Positions 16,335 to 24,548 of a stretch of DNA of 64,000 nt are shown piece by piece (the first letter of the stretch is position 1; each line of letters opens with the position of its first letter). A program made the translations under genes and the position numbers. The DNA comes from Frateuria_A sp035944355 (GTDB lineage: Bacteria > Pseudomonadota > Gammaproteobacteria > Xanthomonadales > Rhodanobacteraceae), in NCBI RefSeq assembly GCF_035944355.1, contig NZ_DASZBH010000016.1, positions 496,001 to 560,000 on the forward strand. The letters are read 5' to 3'. Under the pieces are notes generated by a model, which had not been told where the DNA came from, made no database searches, and was given only the letters and a program-made list of their open reading frames with translations.

Positions 16335-17641
16335 GCATCGCGACGGCCGAGTTCGCGCGCCGCCGGCGCCAGCTGATGCGCATGGCCGGCGCCGATGCGG
16401 CGCTGCTCGTCGCCGCCGCGCCCGAGCGCATGCGCAATGCCGATGCGGCCTGGCCGTACCGCCAGGATTCGGACTTCCATTACCTCACCGGCTTCCCCGA
16501 GCCCGAGGCCGTGCTCGCGTTGTTGCCAGGACGCGCGCACGGCGAGGTGGTGCTGTTCTGCCGCGAGCGCGACCCCTCGCACGAGCGCTGGCATGGCACG
16601 GTGGCCGGCACCGAGCGCGCGGTGAGCGTCCACGGTGTGGACGATGCTTTTCCCATCGAGGACATCGACGACATCCTGCCCGGCATGATCGAGGGCCGCG
16701 CGCGGGTGTATTGCCACTTCGGCCGCGAGCCGGACTTCGACGCGCGCCTGCTCGGCTGGATGCGCCGGCTGCGCCAGCTGCGCGGCGGCGGGGTGGTGCC
16801 CAAGGAGTTCGTGGCGCTGGGTCATCTGTTGCACGACCTCAGGCTCTACAAGTCGCGCGGCGAGCTCAAGCTGATGCGCGAAGCCGCCGCCATCGCCGGC
16901 GAGGCGCACCTGGCGGCGATGGCCGCCGCGAAACCGGGCCGGCTCGAGTACGAGGTGGAAGCCGAGCTGCTGCGGGTGATGCGCAGCCGCGGCGCGGTGG
17001 CGGCGTTCCCGCCCATCGTGGCCGGCGGCGCCAATGCCTGCACCATGCATTACCTGGCCAATCGTGCGCCGCTCAAGGACGGCGACCTGCTGCTGATCGA
17101 CGCGGGCGCCGAGGTGGAGTGCTACGCCTCGGACATCACCCGCACCTTCCCGGTCAACGGTCGCTGGACGCGCGAGCAGCGCGCGCTGTACGAGGTGGTG
17201 CTGGCCGCGCAGCAGGCGGCGATCGACCAGGTACAGCCCGGCTGCCCCTTCGACGCTGCGCACCACGCGGCCGTGCGGGTGATCGCCGAGGGGCTGTGTG
17301 CACTGGGGCTGCTCAAGGGCAGCGCCGACGCGGCGATCGAAAGCGGTGCGTACAAGGCGTTCTTTCCCTCCAAGACCGGACACTGGCTCGGCCTGGACGT
17401 GCACGACGTGGGGGACTACCGGGTCGACGGCCAGGCGCGCCTGCTCGAGCCCGGCATGGTGGTGACGGTGGAGCCCGGCATCTACGTGCCGCCCGACCTG
17501 CGTGGCGTGGCCGAACGCTGGCGGGGGATCGGCATCCGCATCGAGGACGACGTGGCGGTGACCGCGGAAGGCAACGTGGTGCTGACCGCAGCGGTGCCCA
17601 AGGAGCCGGCGGAACTGGAGCGGGTGTTGGGCGCGAGATAG
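16331..17641 (+). CDS. pepP: Xaa-Pro aminopeptidase
   Basis: A cytosolic M24B metallopeptidase of 436 residues that removes N-terminal residues preceding proline. Metal ligands are visible in LLIDAGAEVECYASDITRTF (two Asp), GHWLGLDVHDVG (His), TVEPGIY (Glu) and IRIEDD (Glu). The N-terminal domain has YRQDSDFHYLTGFPEPEAVL. The start is TTG 16331, overlapping the ygfB stop; it gives MSIATAEFARRRRQLMRMAG, matching Xanthomonas PepP. ATG 16376 would cut into the conserved RRRRQLMRMAG. The ubiH/ubiI genes usually found behind pepP are absent here. Confidence 0.94.
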   Translation: MSIATAEFARRRRQLMRMAGADAALLVAAAPERMRNADAAWPYRQDSDFHYLTGFPEPEAVLALLPGRAHGEVVLFCRERDPSHERWHGTVAGTERAVSVHGVDDAFPIEDIDDILPGMIEGRARVYCHFGREPDFDARLLGWMRRLRQLRGGGVVPKEFVALGHLLHDLRLYKSRGELKLMREAAAIAGEAHLAAMAAAKPGRLEYEVEAELLRVMRSRGAVAAFPPIVAGGANACTMHYLANRAPLKDGDLLLIDAGAEVECYASDITRTFPVNGRWTREQRALYEVVLAAQQAAIDQVQPGCPFDAAHHAAVRVIAEGLCALGLLKGSADAAIESGAYKAFFPSKTGHWLGLDVHDVGDYRVDGQARLLEPGMVVTVEPGIYVPPDLRGVAERWRGIGIRIEDDVAVTAEGNVVLTAAVPKEPAELERVLGAR

Positions 17642-17677
17642 GCAATCGCTCCGGTTGCCCTCGTCCGCCTGACGGCG

Positions 17678-17704
17678 CCTTTCCCCGCGTGGTGGGGAAG
17701 GCTC
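17678..17704. repeat. C-rich intergenic palindrome
   Basis: CCTTTCCCC and GGGGAAGG enclose GCGTGGT in the 159-base gap between pepP and the oxidase genes. Similar C-rich stems occur at 20222 and 52713. It may be a pepP terminator without a U tract or a REP-like element. Confidence 0.35.
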
Positions 17705-17800
17705 GGCAGCAGGATGACGGCGCGGCACGATGTCGCGCTGTCGCAGCCGTCACGCCCGACGCGCCTATAGTCGCCGGCGCCCTTCCCAGCGGAGTGACGC

Positions 17801-19201
17801 ATGACTGCGGAGTTCCTGTCCCGCCTGCAGTTCGCGTGGGTGATGTCCTTCCACATCCTGTTTCCCGCCTTCACCATCGGGACGGCGGCGTGGCTCGCCT
17901 TCATCGAGGGCGTGTGGCTGGTCAAGCGCACCGACCTGTGGCGCGACCTGTACTTCTTCTGGCTGAAGATCTTCGCGGTCGCCTTCGGCATGGGCGTGGT
18001 GTCGGGCATCGTGATGAGCTTCCAGTTCGGCACCAACTGGGCCGGCTTCTCGATCGTGGCCGGCAACGTGGTGGGGCCGCTGCTCAACTACGAGGTGCTG
18101 ACCGCGTTCTTCCTGGAGGCCACCTTCCTGGGCGTGATGCTGTTCGGCTGGAAGAAGGTCAGCGACCGCATGCATTTCCTGGCCACCTGCATGGTCTCGC
18201 TGGGCACGCTCTTGTCCTCGTTCTGGATCATGTCGGCCAACAGCTGGATGCAGACGCCGGCCGGCTACGTCATCCGCGACGGCGTGTTCGAGCCGGCCGA
18301 CTGGTGGCAGGTGATCTTCAATCCCTCATTCCTGGTGCGCCTGCCGCACATGGTGCTGGCGGCGTTCATTTCCACCGCGATGGTGATCGGCGGCGTATCG
18401 GCCGTCTATCTGCTGAAGGGCCGCTTCGTCGACCGCGCCGGGGCGACGCTCAAGCTGGCGCTCGCCTTCCTCGCCATCGTGATCCCGATCCAGATCGTGA
18501 TCGGCGACATGGCGGGCCTGAAGGTGCGCCAGTACCAGCCGGCCAAGCTCGCCGCGATCGAGGCGCGCTGGACCACCGAACGCAGCGTGCCGCTGACCTT
18601 GTTCGCCTGGCCGGACGAGCGGGCGGAGGCCAACCGCTACGCGGTCGAGCTGCCGCACCTGGGCAGCCTGATCCTCACCCATTCCTGGGACGGCGAGGTC
18701 AGGGGCCTGAAGGATTTCCCGCGCGACGAGCGACCGCCGGTGGCGATCCCGTTCTACTCATTCCGCGTGATGGTGGGGCTGGGCCTACTGATGCTGGCGC
18801 TGGCGCTGGTCGGCCTCTGGCGCTGGAAGCGCGGCACGCTGTTCTCCGGCCGCGGCTATCTCACCGCCTGGGTGGTGATGATCCCCTCCGGCTTCATCGC
18901 CCTGCTGACCGGCTGGTGGGTGGCCGAGGTGGGACGCCAGCCATGGGTGGTGCAGGGGCTGATGCGCACCACTCAGGCGGCGAGCCCGTTGCCGGTGGGC
19001 AGCGTGCTCGCCTCGCTGATCACCTTCGTGGTGGTCTACATCGGCATCTTTGGTGCGGGCCTGTGGTACCTGTTCAAGCTGTTCCGCGACGGCCCCCTGC
19101 CGGCACCGCAGCGCGAAGCGCCGGCCACGCCGGTGCATGGCAGCCACCACCGCACGCCGGCGCGGCCGCTGTCGGCGCCCGACGACCCGATGGGAGACTG
19201 A
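17801..19201 (+). CDS. cydA: Cytochrome bd-type quinol oxidase subunit I (CIO type)
   Basis: A 466-residue inner-membrane quinol oxidase subunit, carrying hemes b558, b595 and d in the family. Recognisable are LSRLQFAWVMSFHILFPAFT with the heme-ligand His, the GTNWAGFSIVAGNVVGP and NYEVLTAFFLEATFLGV helices with the conserved Glu, and the short periplasmic Q loop (roughly residues 245-320). The short loop places it with the cyanide-insensitive oxidases (CioA) rather than with E. coli CydA. GGAG precedes ATG 17801. The oxidase keeps respiration going at low oxygen or under cyanide or nitrosative stress. Confidence 0.93.
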   Translation: MTAEFLSRLQFAWVMSFHILFPAFTIGTAAWLAFIEGVWLVKRTDLWRDLYFFWLKIFAVAFGMGVVSGIVMSFQFGTNWAGFSIVAGNVVGPLLNYEVLTAFFLEATFLGVMLFGWKKVSDRMHFLATCMVSLGTLLSSFWIMSANSWMQTPAGYVIRDGVFEPADWWQVIFNPSFLVRLPHMVLAAFISTAMVIGGVSAVYLLKGRFVDRAGATLKLALAFLAIVIPIQIVIGDMAGLKVRQYQPAKLAAIEARWTTERSVPLTLFAWPDERAEANRYAVELPHLGSLILTHSWDGEVRGLKDFPRDERPPVAIPFYSFRVMVGLGLLMLALALVGLWRWKRGTLFSGRGYLTAWVVMIPSGFIALLTGWWVAEVGRQPWVVQGLMRTTQAASPLPVGSVLASLITFVVVYIGIFGAGLWYLFKLFRDGPLPAPQREAPATPVHGSHHRTPARPLSAPDDPMGD

Positions 19202-19202
19202 C

Positions 19203-20213
19203 ATGGACTGGGCAACCGTGCTCCCCGTGGTCTGGTATTTCATCATCGGCTTCGCGGTGATGATGTACGTGCTGCTGGACGGCTTCGTGCTGGGTCTGGG
19301 GATCCTGCTGCCGTTCGCCGATGACGAGCACCAGCGCGACCACATGATGAACACCGCCGCGCCGATCTGGGACGGCAACGAGACCTGGCTGGTGCTCGGC
19401 GGCGCCGGGCTGATGGCGACCTTCCCTAAGGCCTATGCCGTGGTGCTGTCGGCGCTGTACCTGCCGATCCTGGTGATGCTGATCGCGCTGATCTTCCGCG
19501 GCGTGGCGTTCGAGTTCCGCTTCAAGGCGCACACCTCGCGCTGGCTGTGGGGTGTGGCCTTCAGTGTGGGCTCGCTGCTCACCGCCTTCGCGCAGGGCCT
19601 GATCCTGGGCGCGCTGGTCGAGGGCATGCCGCTGACCGGCGGCAAGTACGTGCACGGCGCGTTCGGCTGGTTCAGCCCGTTCGCGGTGATGACCGGCGTC
19701 GCGGTGGTATTCGGCTATGCGCTGCTGGGCGCGGCCTGGCTGGTCTTGAAGACCCAGGGGCGGCTGCAGCGCATCGCCTTCGATCTCACCCGCCCGCTGA
19801 TGCTGGCGGTGATCGCCTTCATGCTGATGGTCAGCGCATGGCTGCCGTTCCTGGATTCGAAGCTGATGGAGCGCTGGTTCACCGGCGCCCATCTGCTCTA
19901 CCTCTCGCCGGTGCCGATCCTGACCGTGCTCAATGCGGCGCTGCTGTGGCGCGCGGTGCTGAAGAACCGCGAGGTGCAGCCGTTCGTGCTCGCGCTGTGC
20001 TTCTTCGCGCTGGGCTTCATCGGCCTGGTGGTGGGCATGTGGCCGAACATCGTGCCGCCCGACATGACCATCTGGGAGGCCGCCTCGCCGCCTTCCTCAC
20101 AAGGCTTCGTGCTGGTCGGTGCGGCCGTGCTGATCCCCGCCGTGCTGGCCTATACGGTCTATTCGTACCGCGTGTTCCGCGGCAAGGTGCTGGCCGGCGA
20201 GGGCTATCACTAG
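19203..20213 (+). CDS. cydB: Cytochrome bd-type quinol oxidase subunit II (CIO type)
   Basis: A 336-residue partner of the preceding subunit, with about eight membrane helices. WYFIIGFAVMMYVLLDGFVL and GILLPF at the N-terminus, DGNETWLVLGG and the FPKAYAV loop are signatures of CydB/CioB. It begins one base after the cydA stop. No small CydX/CydS-like ORF follows; the next bases hold only an inverted repeat. Confidence 0.93.
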   Translation: MDWATVLPVVWYFIIGFAVMMYVLLDGFVLGLGILLPFADDEHQRDHMMNTAAPIWDGNETWLVLGGAGLMATFPKAYAVVLSALYLPILVMLIALIFRGVAFEFRFKAHTSRWLWGVAFSVGSLLTAFAQGLILGALVEGMPLTGGKYVHGAFGWFSPFAVMTGVAVVFGYALLGAAWLVLKTQGRLQRIAFDLTRPLMLAVIAFMLMVSAWLPFLDSKLMERWFTGAHLLYLSPVPILTVLNAALLWRAVLKNREVQPFVLALCFFALGFIGLVVGMWPNIVPPDMTIWEAASPPSSQGFVLVGAAVLIPAVLAYTVYSYRVFRGKVLAGEGYH

Positions 20214-20221
20214 TTTGTCTC

Positions 20222-20252
20222 CCGCTCCCCCGGGGCAGCCGGGGGAGGGAGT
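20222..20252. repeat. C-rich intergenic palindrome between convergent cydB and pepQ
   Basis: CTCCC-GCTCCCCCGG pairs with CCGGGGGA-GGGAG across GCAG. There is no T run on either strand. It fills most of the 45-base gap and may serve both convergent transcripts. Confidence 0.4.
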
Positions 20253-20258
20253 GGAGGC

Positions 20259-21581
20259 TCAGGCCAGTTGCGCGAAGGCGTCGCGGGTAAGGTTCTCCGG
20301 CGCGCCGTCGGTACACGCCACGTCGTCCTCGATGCGGATGCCGCCGTAGGGGCGGAAGGCATCGACGCGCGCCCAGTCGACGTCCTTCGCCGCCGGGTTG
20401 GCCCGAAGCTCGTCCAGCAGCATGTCGATGAAGTACAGGCCCGGCTCGATGGTGACCACCATCCCCGGCTCCAGCACGCGCGTCATGCGCAGGTAGGGGT
20501 GGCCTTCGGGGCGGGCGATGGTGCCGCCTCGCTCGCTCTGCTGGAAGCCGGCCACGTCGTGCACCTGCGCGCCGATAGGGTGGCCCAGGCCGTGCGGGAA
20601 GAACGCGGAGGTCACGCCGCTGGCGACGGCATCCTCGGCGTTCATGCGGATGAAGCCGTGTTCGCGCAGCACGTCGGCGAGCACGTGGTGGGCGTGGATG
20701 TGCAGCTGCGGGTAGCTCTGCCCGGCGCGCACCTGGTCGGCGAAGCCGCGCTGGGCCGCATCGACGCTGTCGATCAGCGCCTGGAACTCGCTCTCGTCGG
20801 CGCCGGCGTAGGTGCGCGTGATGTCGCTGGCGTAGCCGGCACAGCTGGCGCCCGCGTCGATCAGGAGTGACCGATGCGCCGGCGGCGGCTGGCGGTCGAA
20901 GTTCGTGTAGTGCAGCACCGCGCCGTGCTCGTTGAGGCCCACGATGCTGGCGTAGGGGAGCTCCGCGTCGATCTGCCGCGCGGCGGCGAGATAGGCCAGG
21001 TGGATGCCGAACTCGCTGTGGCCGCCGCGGAAGGCCCGCTCGGCGGCGCGGTGCGCGCGTGCGCCGATGCGGCTGGCCTCGCGCATCAGCGCCAGTTCGT
21101 AGGGCGTCTTGTAGGAGCGGTGCCAGTGCAGATAGTCCAGCACCGGCTGCGGGTTGTTCGCCTCGACGCCCTCGATGGAAGGGCAGGCCGGGCCGATCAC
21201 CGCATTGCGGCCGCTCTTGGGCAGCGCCGCGACCGCCTCGGCGGCGCTGCGCACGACCCGGATGTCGAACTGGTCGACCCAGTAGCCGCTGGGCGCGGCC
21301 GGCACCACGTGCCAGTAGTCGCGTGGCTGCACGAACAGCAGGGTGGGCTTCGCGCCCGGCGCGTAGACGATCCAGCTGCCAGGCGCGTCGGTCAGCGGCA
21401 GCCAATGGCGGAAGTGCGGGTTGGCGACGAAGGGGAAGTCCTGGTCGTCGAGGAACTTGTTGAGCGGTGCGCCTGCGGCGATCAGCAGCCGGTCGAAGCC
21501 ACCCAGGGCGAGCGCCTCGTCGGTGCGCTTGCGCACGGTAGCCAGGTGTCGGGCGTAGAGCGGGGCGAGCTGGGCGGTCAT
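20259..21581 (-). CDS. pepQ: Xaa-Pro dipeptidase (prolidase)
   Basis: A 440-residue M24B enzyme splitting X-Pro dipeptides; relatives also hydrolyse organophosphates. Metal ligands: LLIDAGASCAGYASDITRTY (Asp pair), HGLGHPIGAQVHDVAG (His), TIEPGLYF (Glu), IRIEDDV (Glu). The long loop before EPGMVVTIEPG and the 440-residue length match PepQ, not PepP. ATG 21581 gives MTAQLAPLYARHL. It is convergent with cydB. With pepP it is the second M24 peptidase within 5 kb. Confidence 0.95.
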   Translation of the reverse strand: MTAQLAPLYARHLATVRKRTDEALALGGFDRLLIAAGAPLNKFLDDQDFPFVANPHFRHWLPLTDAPGSWIVYAPGAKPTLLFVQPRDYWHVVPAAPSGYWVDQFDIRVVRSAAEAVAALPKSGRNAVIGPACPSIEGVEANNPQPVLDYLHWHRSYKTPYELALMREASRIGARAHRAAERAFRGGHSEFGIHLAYLAAARQIDAELPYASIVGLNEHGAVLHYTNFDRQPPPAHRSLLIDAGASCAGYASDITRTYAGADESEFQALIDSVDAAQRGFADQVRAGQSYPQLHIHAHHVLADVLREHGFIRMNAEDAVASGVTSAFFPHGLGHPIGAQVHDVAGFQQSERGGTIARPEGHPYLRMTRVLEPGMVVTIEPGLYFIDMLLDELRANPAAKDVDWARVDAFRPYGGIRIEDDVACTDGAPENLTRDAFAQLA

Positions 21582-21678
21582 GCGGCTTCCTTCATCGGGC
21601 GGCAGGCGCGGGCGCTGCCGGTGGGGAGTCCGTCATGATCGCGCGGCGGCGGGCGCAGGGCTACCCGCGTGGGCCGCT

Positions 21679-22023
21679 TCAGCCGTGCGTGTCCAGCCAG
21701 CGCTGCAACTGGGCCGTTTCCTCTTCGCCGATGGCGATGATGCGGTAGCCGGCCCAGACCTGGCCGGGTGTGGCGGCCTCCTCGTGCCACTGCTCCTGTA
21801 CGCCCACTTCGATCATCGGCGGCGTCGCGCCCAGGCCGGGCAGCGGCAGGCGCAGCTGGTAGATCGCCTCGCTGCGCGGTGCCTCATGGCCGATCAGCAG
21901 CATGCCGCCGGCCGACAGGTTGCCCAGCTGGCCCATGCGCCGGCCGCTGATCGCATCGATCACTTCGGCGGCGATGTTGACCGGCTTGCGCTGGGCGCGG
22001 CGGCTTTCCTGCGGGTCGGGCAT
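21679..22023 (-). CDS. PilZ domain protein (second copy of the tandem pair)
   Basis: A 114-residue single-domain PilZ protein. The c-di-GMP-binding motif is complete: RRAQR (RxxxR) at residues 7-12 and NLSAGG (N-x-S-x-x-G) near 35. The rest is the six-stranded barrel with VQEQWHE. ATG 22023 overlaps the TGA of the upstream DUF1631 gene by one base; GTG 22026 is possible. It is homologous throughout to the PilZ protein at 24201. It probably acts as a c-di-GMP-sensing partner of the DUF1631 protein (inference). Confidence 0.88.
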   Translation of the reverse strand: MPDPQESRRAQRKPVNIAAEVIDAISGRRMGQLGNLSAGGMLLIGHEAPRSEAIYQLRLPLPGLGATPPMIEVGVQEQWHEEAATPGQVWAGYRIIAIGEEETAQLQRWLDTHG

Positions 22024-24131
22024 CACGAACGGGCTCCGGGTATCGGGCCGGGCTGGCGCAGGCTGTCGGCCAGCATGCGCCAGGCGCGGTCCAGGTCGCT
22101 CTCGTTAACGGCCGGGATCTCGCGGACTTTACCGGTGGTTATCGCCTGGGCCAGTTCGGACAGGCTGATCTCCTCGGCGCGCTGGCCCTGGCGGGTGACC
22201 AGCAGTCCGCGCGCCGCGCGGGTGGAATACCAGGCCAGCTTGCGGCGCACCCGCCGCCCGTCGGGCTCGGTGAACTCGAACCACGCGCCGGCGTGCTGGC
22301 CCAGGCGCTGGTGCAGGCGCAAGGCTTCCGCCGAGAGTACGGCCGGCGCGGTTCCGATGGGCGCGTCGGGCGCGCCGCGCTGCCTGAGGCGCATGGCCAC
22401 GCCTGTGGCGTCCGGCGCATCGGCATCGTGCAGCACCGCGCCCGCACCGATCAGCCGCTGGGCGACGTGAGTGGCCTCTTCGCCGCGCATGCCGATCTGC
22501 TGCAGCCCGGCCTCGACCTCCGCCTGCAGGGTGCCCAGGTTGCCGGGCGGCAGGCGGCCGAGCAGTTGGTCGGTGATCACCAGGCGGCGCGCGAAGGTTT
22601 CGCTCTGTTCGCCATGGCGCAACAGGGTAAGCGCAAGCACGTCGGACCAGGCGTGTTCGAGCAGGGCGCGCAGGGCGGCGCCGGGCGGTGCCTTGGCGAT
22701 CAGCCCGGCGAGCAGTTCGCCGGCCCGCTGGCGCGCCTGTTCCAGACGTTCGCGGCCCTGCATCGCCTCGACCTGACGGCGCTCGGCCGCCTGTGCCTTG
22801 CGCTGCCATTGCGCGAGCAGGCGTTCCAGCTCGGTGCCGAGTTCCGCGTACAGCGTTGGCGCGGGCGGCTCGCGCTCGAGGCGCTCGAGCAGGGGTTCGA
22901 GCGCGGCCAGCAGGCCGACGTCGTCCTCGTCCAGCCAGTCGCGGGCGGCGGCGAGCAACTGGTCGAGCAGCAGGCGCGCGGGGTGTTCGCGGCGGTCGAA
23001 GAAGCCGCCATCGGCAATCGCAGCGCGCAGGAGCGGCAGTTGCGCGCGGTCGAGCAACGCATGCGCCGCCGGCGGCAGCGGCCGGCGCAGGATGTCGAAC
23101 AGGCGTACGACCAGCACCAGTGCGTCGTCGGCCTGCGGTCCGGGCAGGATCGGCACGGCTTCGATGGGCTGCCCGGCGTTGAGCTGGTCCACCAGCCTTT
23201 CGTGCAGGCGCTGGGCATGCCGAAGCAAGCCCGGATCCGCGTGGCGGGAGGCTTGCAGGGCAGCCAGCGCGGCCTGCAGTTCCTCCGCGCCGGCGAAGCG
23301 GGCATGCGCGTCCACCGGGCGCGGCCCGCGCTGGCGCGACAGCAGTTCGCGCAGGTCGCTGCCGGATGGCGCCGCCGGTGCGGCCTCGGGAGCCGGCGCT
23401 GCCGGCAGCGGGCGCTGGCGGCGCGGTTGCCGTGGCGTACGCGGCAGCGGGAAGGGCCGCAGCCGCGGCAGGATGCCGGCAGCCGCGAGGTGGCCGTTGA
23501 TCACCTCGTGCAGTGGCGTCAGGCCCTGGATCAGCTTGCCTTCCACCGCCTGCAGCAACAGCAGGTGGTGCTCGGCCGGCAGCCCCAGCGCCGCGCTGGA
23601 ATCGCGGAAGGCCTTGACCATTGCCTGCGGCCCCAGCGGCATCGCCTCGCCCTCCAGCGGCGGGATGCCGACGAGCACCGCCAGCCGGTAGCCCAGCTCC
23701 ACCAGCAGCGGGCCGCCGCGGGCGGCGCTGCGGGCGACCAACTGGTCCAGTGCGGCGGTCAGCTCGTGCTCGAGCGGATCGAGCAGGCTCAGGGTCAGGC
23801 CCGCGGCGGGCGCCTTGGCGGCTGCCGGTGCGCCCATCCGCACCAGGCCCTGGTCGATGCAGTCGATGAAGCGTTCTTCGAACGCCTGGCGATCCTGCAC
23901 CAGGCGCTGCCGGGTGGCCTGATAGCGTTGCTGGTCCAGATGGCTGCGGGCGTGGGCCGATCGCTCGTGCAGCGCGCGATCGAAATCGGCCAGGCACTGC
24001 CGCAACGGGCCGGGCAACCACTCGCGGCAGAGCTGGCGGGTTTCGTCGATCAGCCGGCGAGTCTTAGCCGGCCAGTGCGCTGGCGCGGCGTCCGTGATCG
24101 AGCGATGCCGCCCCGGTTGTTCGACATCCAT
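22023..24131 (-). CDS. DUF1631 domain protein (second copy)
   Basis: A 702-residue protein of the DUF1631 family, function unknown to me. Some relatives carry the misleading name thymidine phosphorylase. The N-terminal 200 residues and C-terminal 350 align with the paralogue upstream: RSHLDQQR, LLDPLEHELTAALDQL, RRQVEAMQGRERLEQARQRA. In the C-terminal 80 residues, WFEFTEP, RRKLAWYS and TRQGQR look like a small beta-barrel. A Pro/Ala-rich linker lies at about 225-255. No signal peptide or membrane helix is seen. The start ATG 24131 (MDVEQ) matches the start of the paralogue. The PilZ gene is translationally coupled behind it. Confidence 0.85.
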   Translation of the reverse strand: MDVEQPGRHRSITDAAPAHWPAKTRRLIDETRQLCREWLPGPLRQCLADFDRALHERSAHARSHLDQQRYQATRQRLVQDRQAFEERFIDCIDQGLVRMGAPAAAKAPAAGLTLSLLDPLEHELTAALDQLVARSAARGGPLLVELGYRLAVLVGIPPLEGEAMPLGPQAMVKAFRDSSAALGLPAEHHLLLLQAVEGKLIQGLTPLHEVINGHLAAAGILPRLRPFPLPRTPRQPRRQRPLPAAPAPEAAPAAPSGSDLRELLSRQRGPRPVDAHARFAGAEELQAALAALQASRHADPGLLRHAQRLHERLVDQLNAGQPIEAVPILPGPQADDALVLVVRLFDILRRPLPPAAHALLDRAQLPLLRAAIADGGFFDRREHPARLLLDQLLAAARDWLDEDDVGLLAALEPLLERLEREPPAPTLYAELGTELERLLAQWQRKAQAAERRQVEAMQGRERLEQARQRAGELLAGLIAKAPPGAALRALLEHAWSDVLALTLLRHGEQSETFARRLVITDQLLGRLPPGNLGTLQAEVEAGLQQIGMRGEEATHVAQRLIGAGAVLHDADAPDATGVAMRLRQRGAPDAPIGTAPAVLSAEALRLHQRLGQHAGAWFEFTEPDGRRVRRKLAWYSTRAARGLLVTRQGQRAEEISLSELAQAITTGKVREIPAVNESDLDRAWRMLADSLRQPGPIPGARS

Positions 24132-24200
24132 GGGAAGCCTTGCCAATCCGCGATGCCGGGAAGTCTATGCCGATGACGCAGGCGCGTCACCGTGGACGGT

Positions 24201-24548
24201 TCAGGCGCGCTGCAGCCACTGCACGAGGGTGAGCGCATCCTGCGGCGCGATCGCGATGATGCGGTAGCCGACCCAGACCTGGTCGGCGTTGGCCGCCTGG
24301 TGCCACTGTTCCTGCAGGCCCAGCTCGATGGCGGTGGTGCCCTGGGGGCCGCCGGCCAGCGGCAGGCGGACCTGGAATACCGCTTCGCTGCGCGGGCGGT
24401 CCGGACCGACCAGCAGGACGCCGCTGGCCGAGACATTGCAGAGGTGGCCCAGCGGCCGCGCGCTGATCGCGTCGGTGACCAGCGGCGAGACGGCCGCGCG
24501 CTTGCGTGGCGCGCGGCGTTGTTCCAGCGAGATGACCTGGGCGGTCAT
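24201..24548 (-). CDS. PilZ domain protein (first copy of the tandem pair)
   Basis: A 115-residue PilZ protein with RRAPRKR (RxxxR) near residue 11 and NVSASG (N-x-S-x-x-G) near 38, so it should bind c-di-GMP. It shares IELGLQEQWHQ and VWVGYRIIAIA with the other copy. Its ATG overlaps the DUF1631 stop (ATGA at 24545-24548). Sixty-nine bases separate it from the second DUF1631 gene, enough for a separate ribosome site but probably one transcript. Confidence 0.88.
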   Translation of the reverse strand: MTAQVISLEQRRAPRKRAAVSPLVTDAISARPLGHLCNVSASGVLLVGPDRPRSEAVFQVRLPLAGGPQGTTAIELGLQEQWHQAANADQVWVGYRIIAIAPQDALTLVQWLQRA

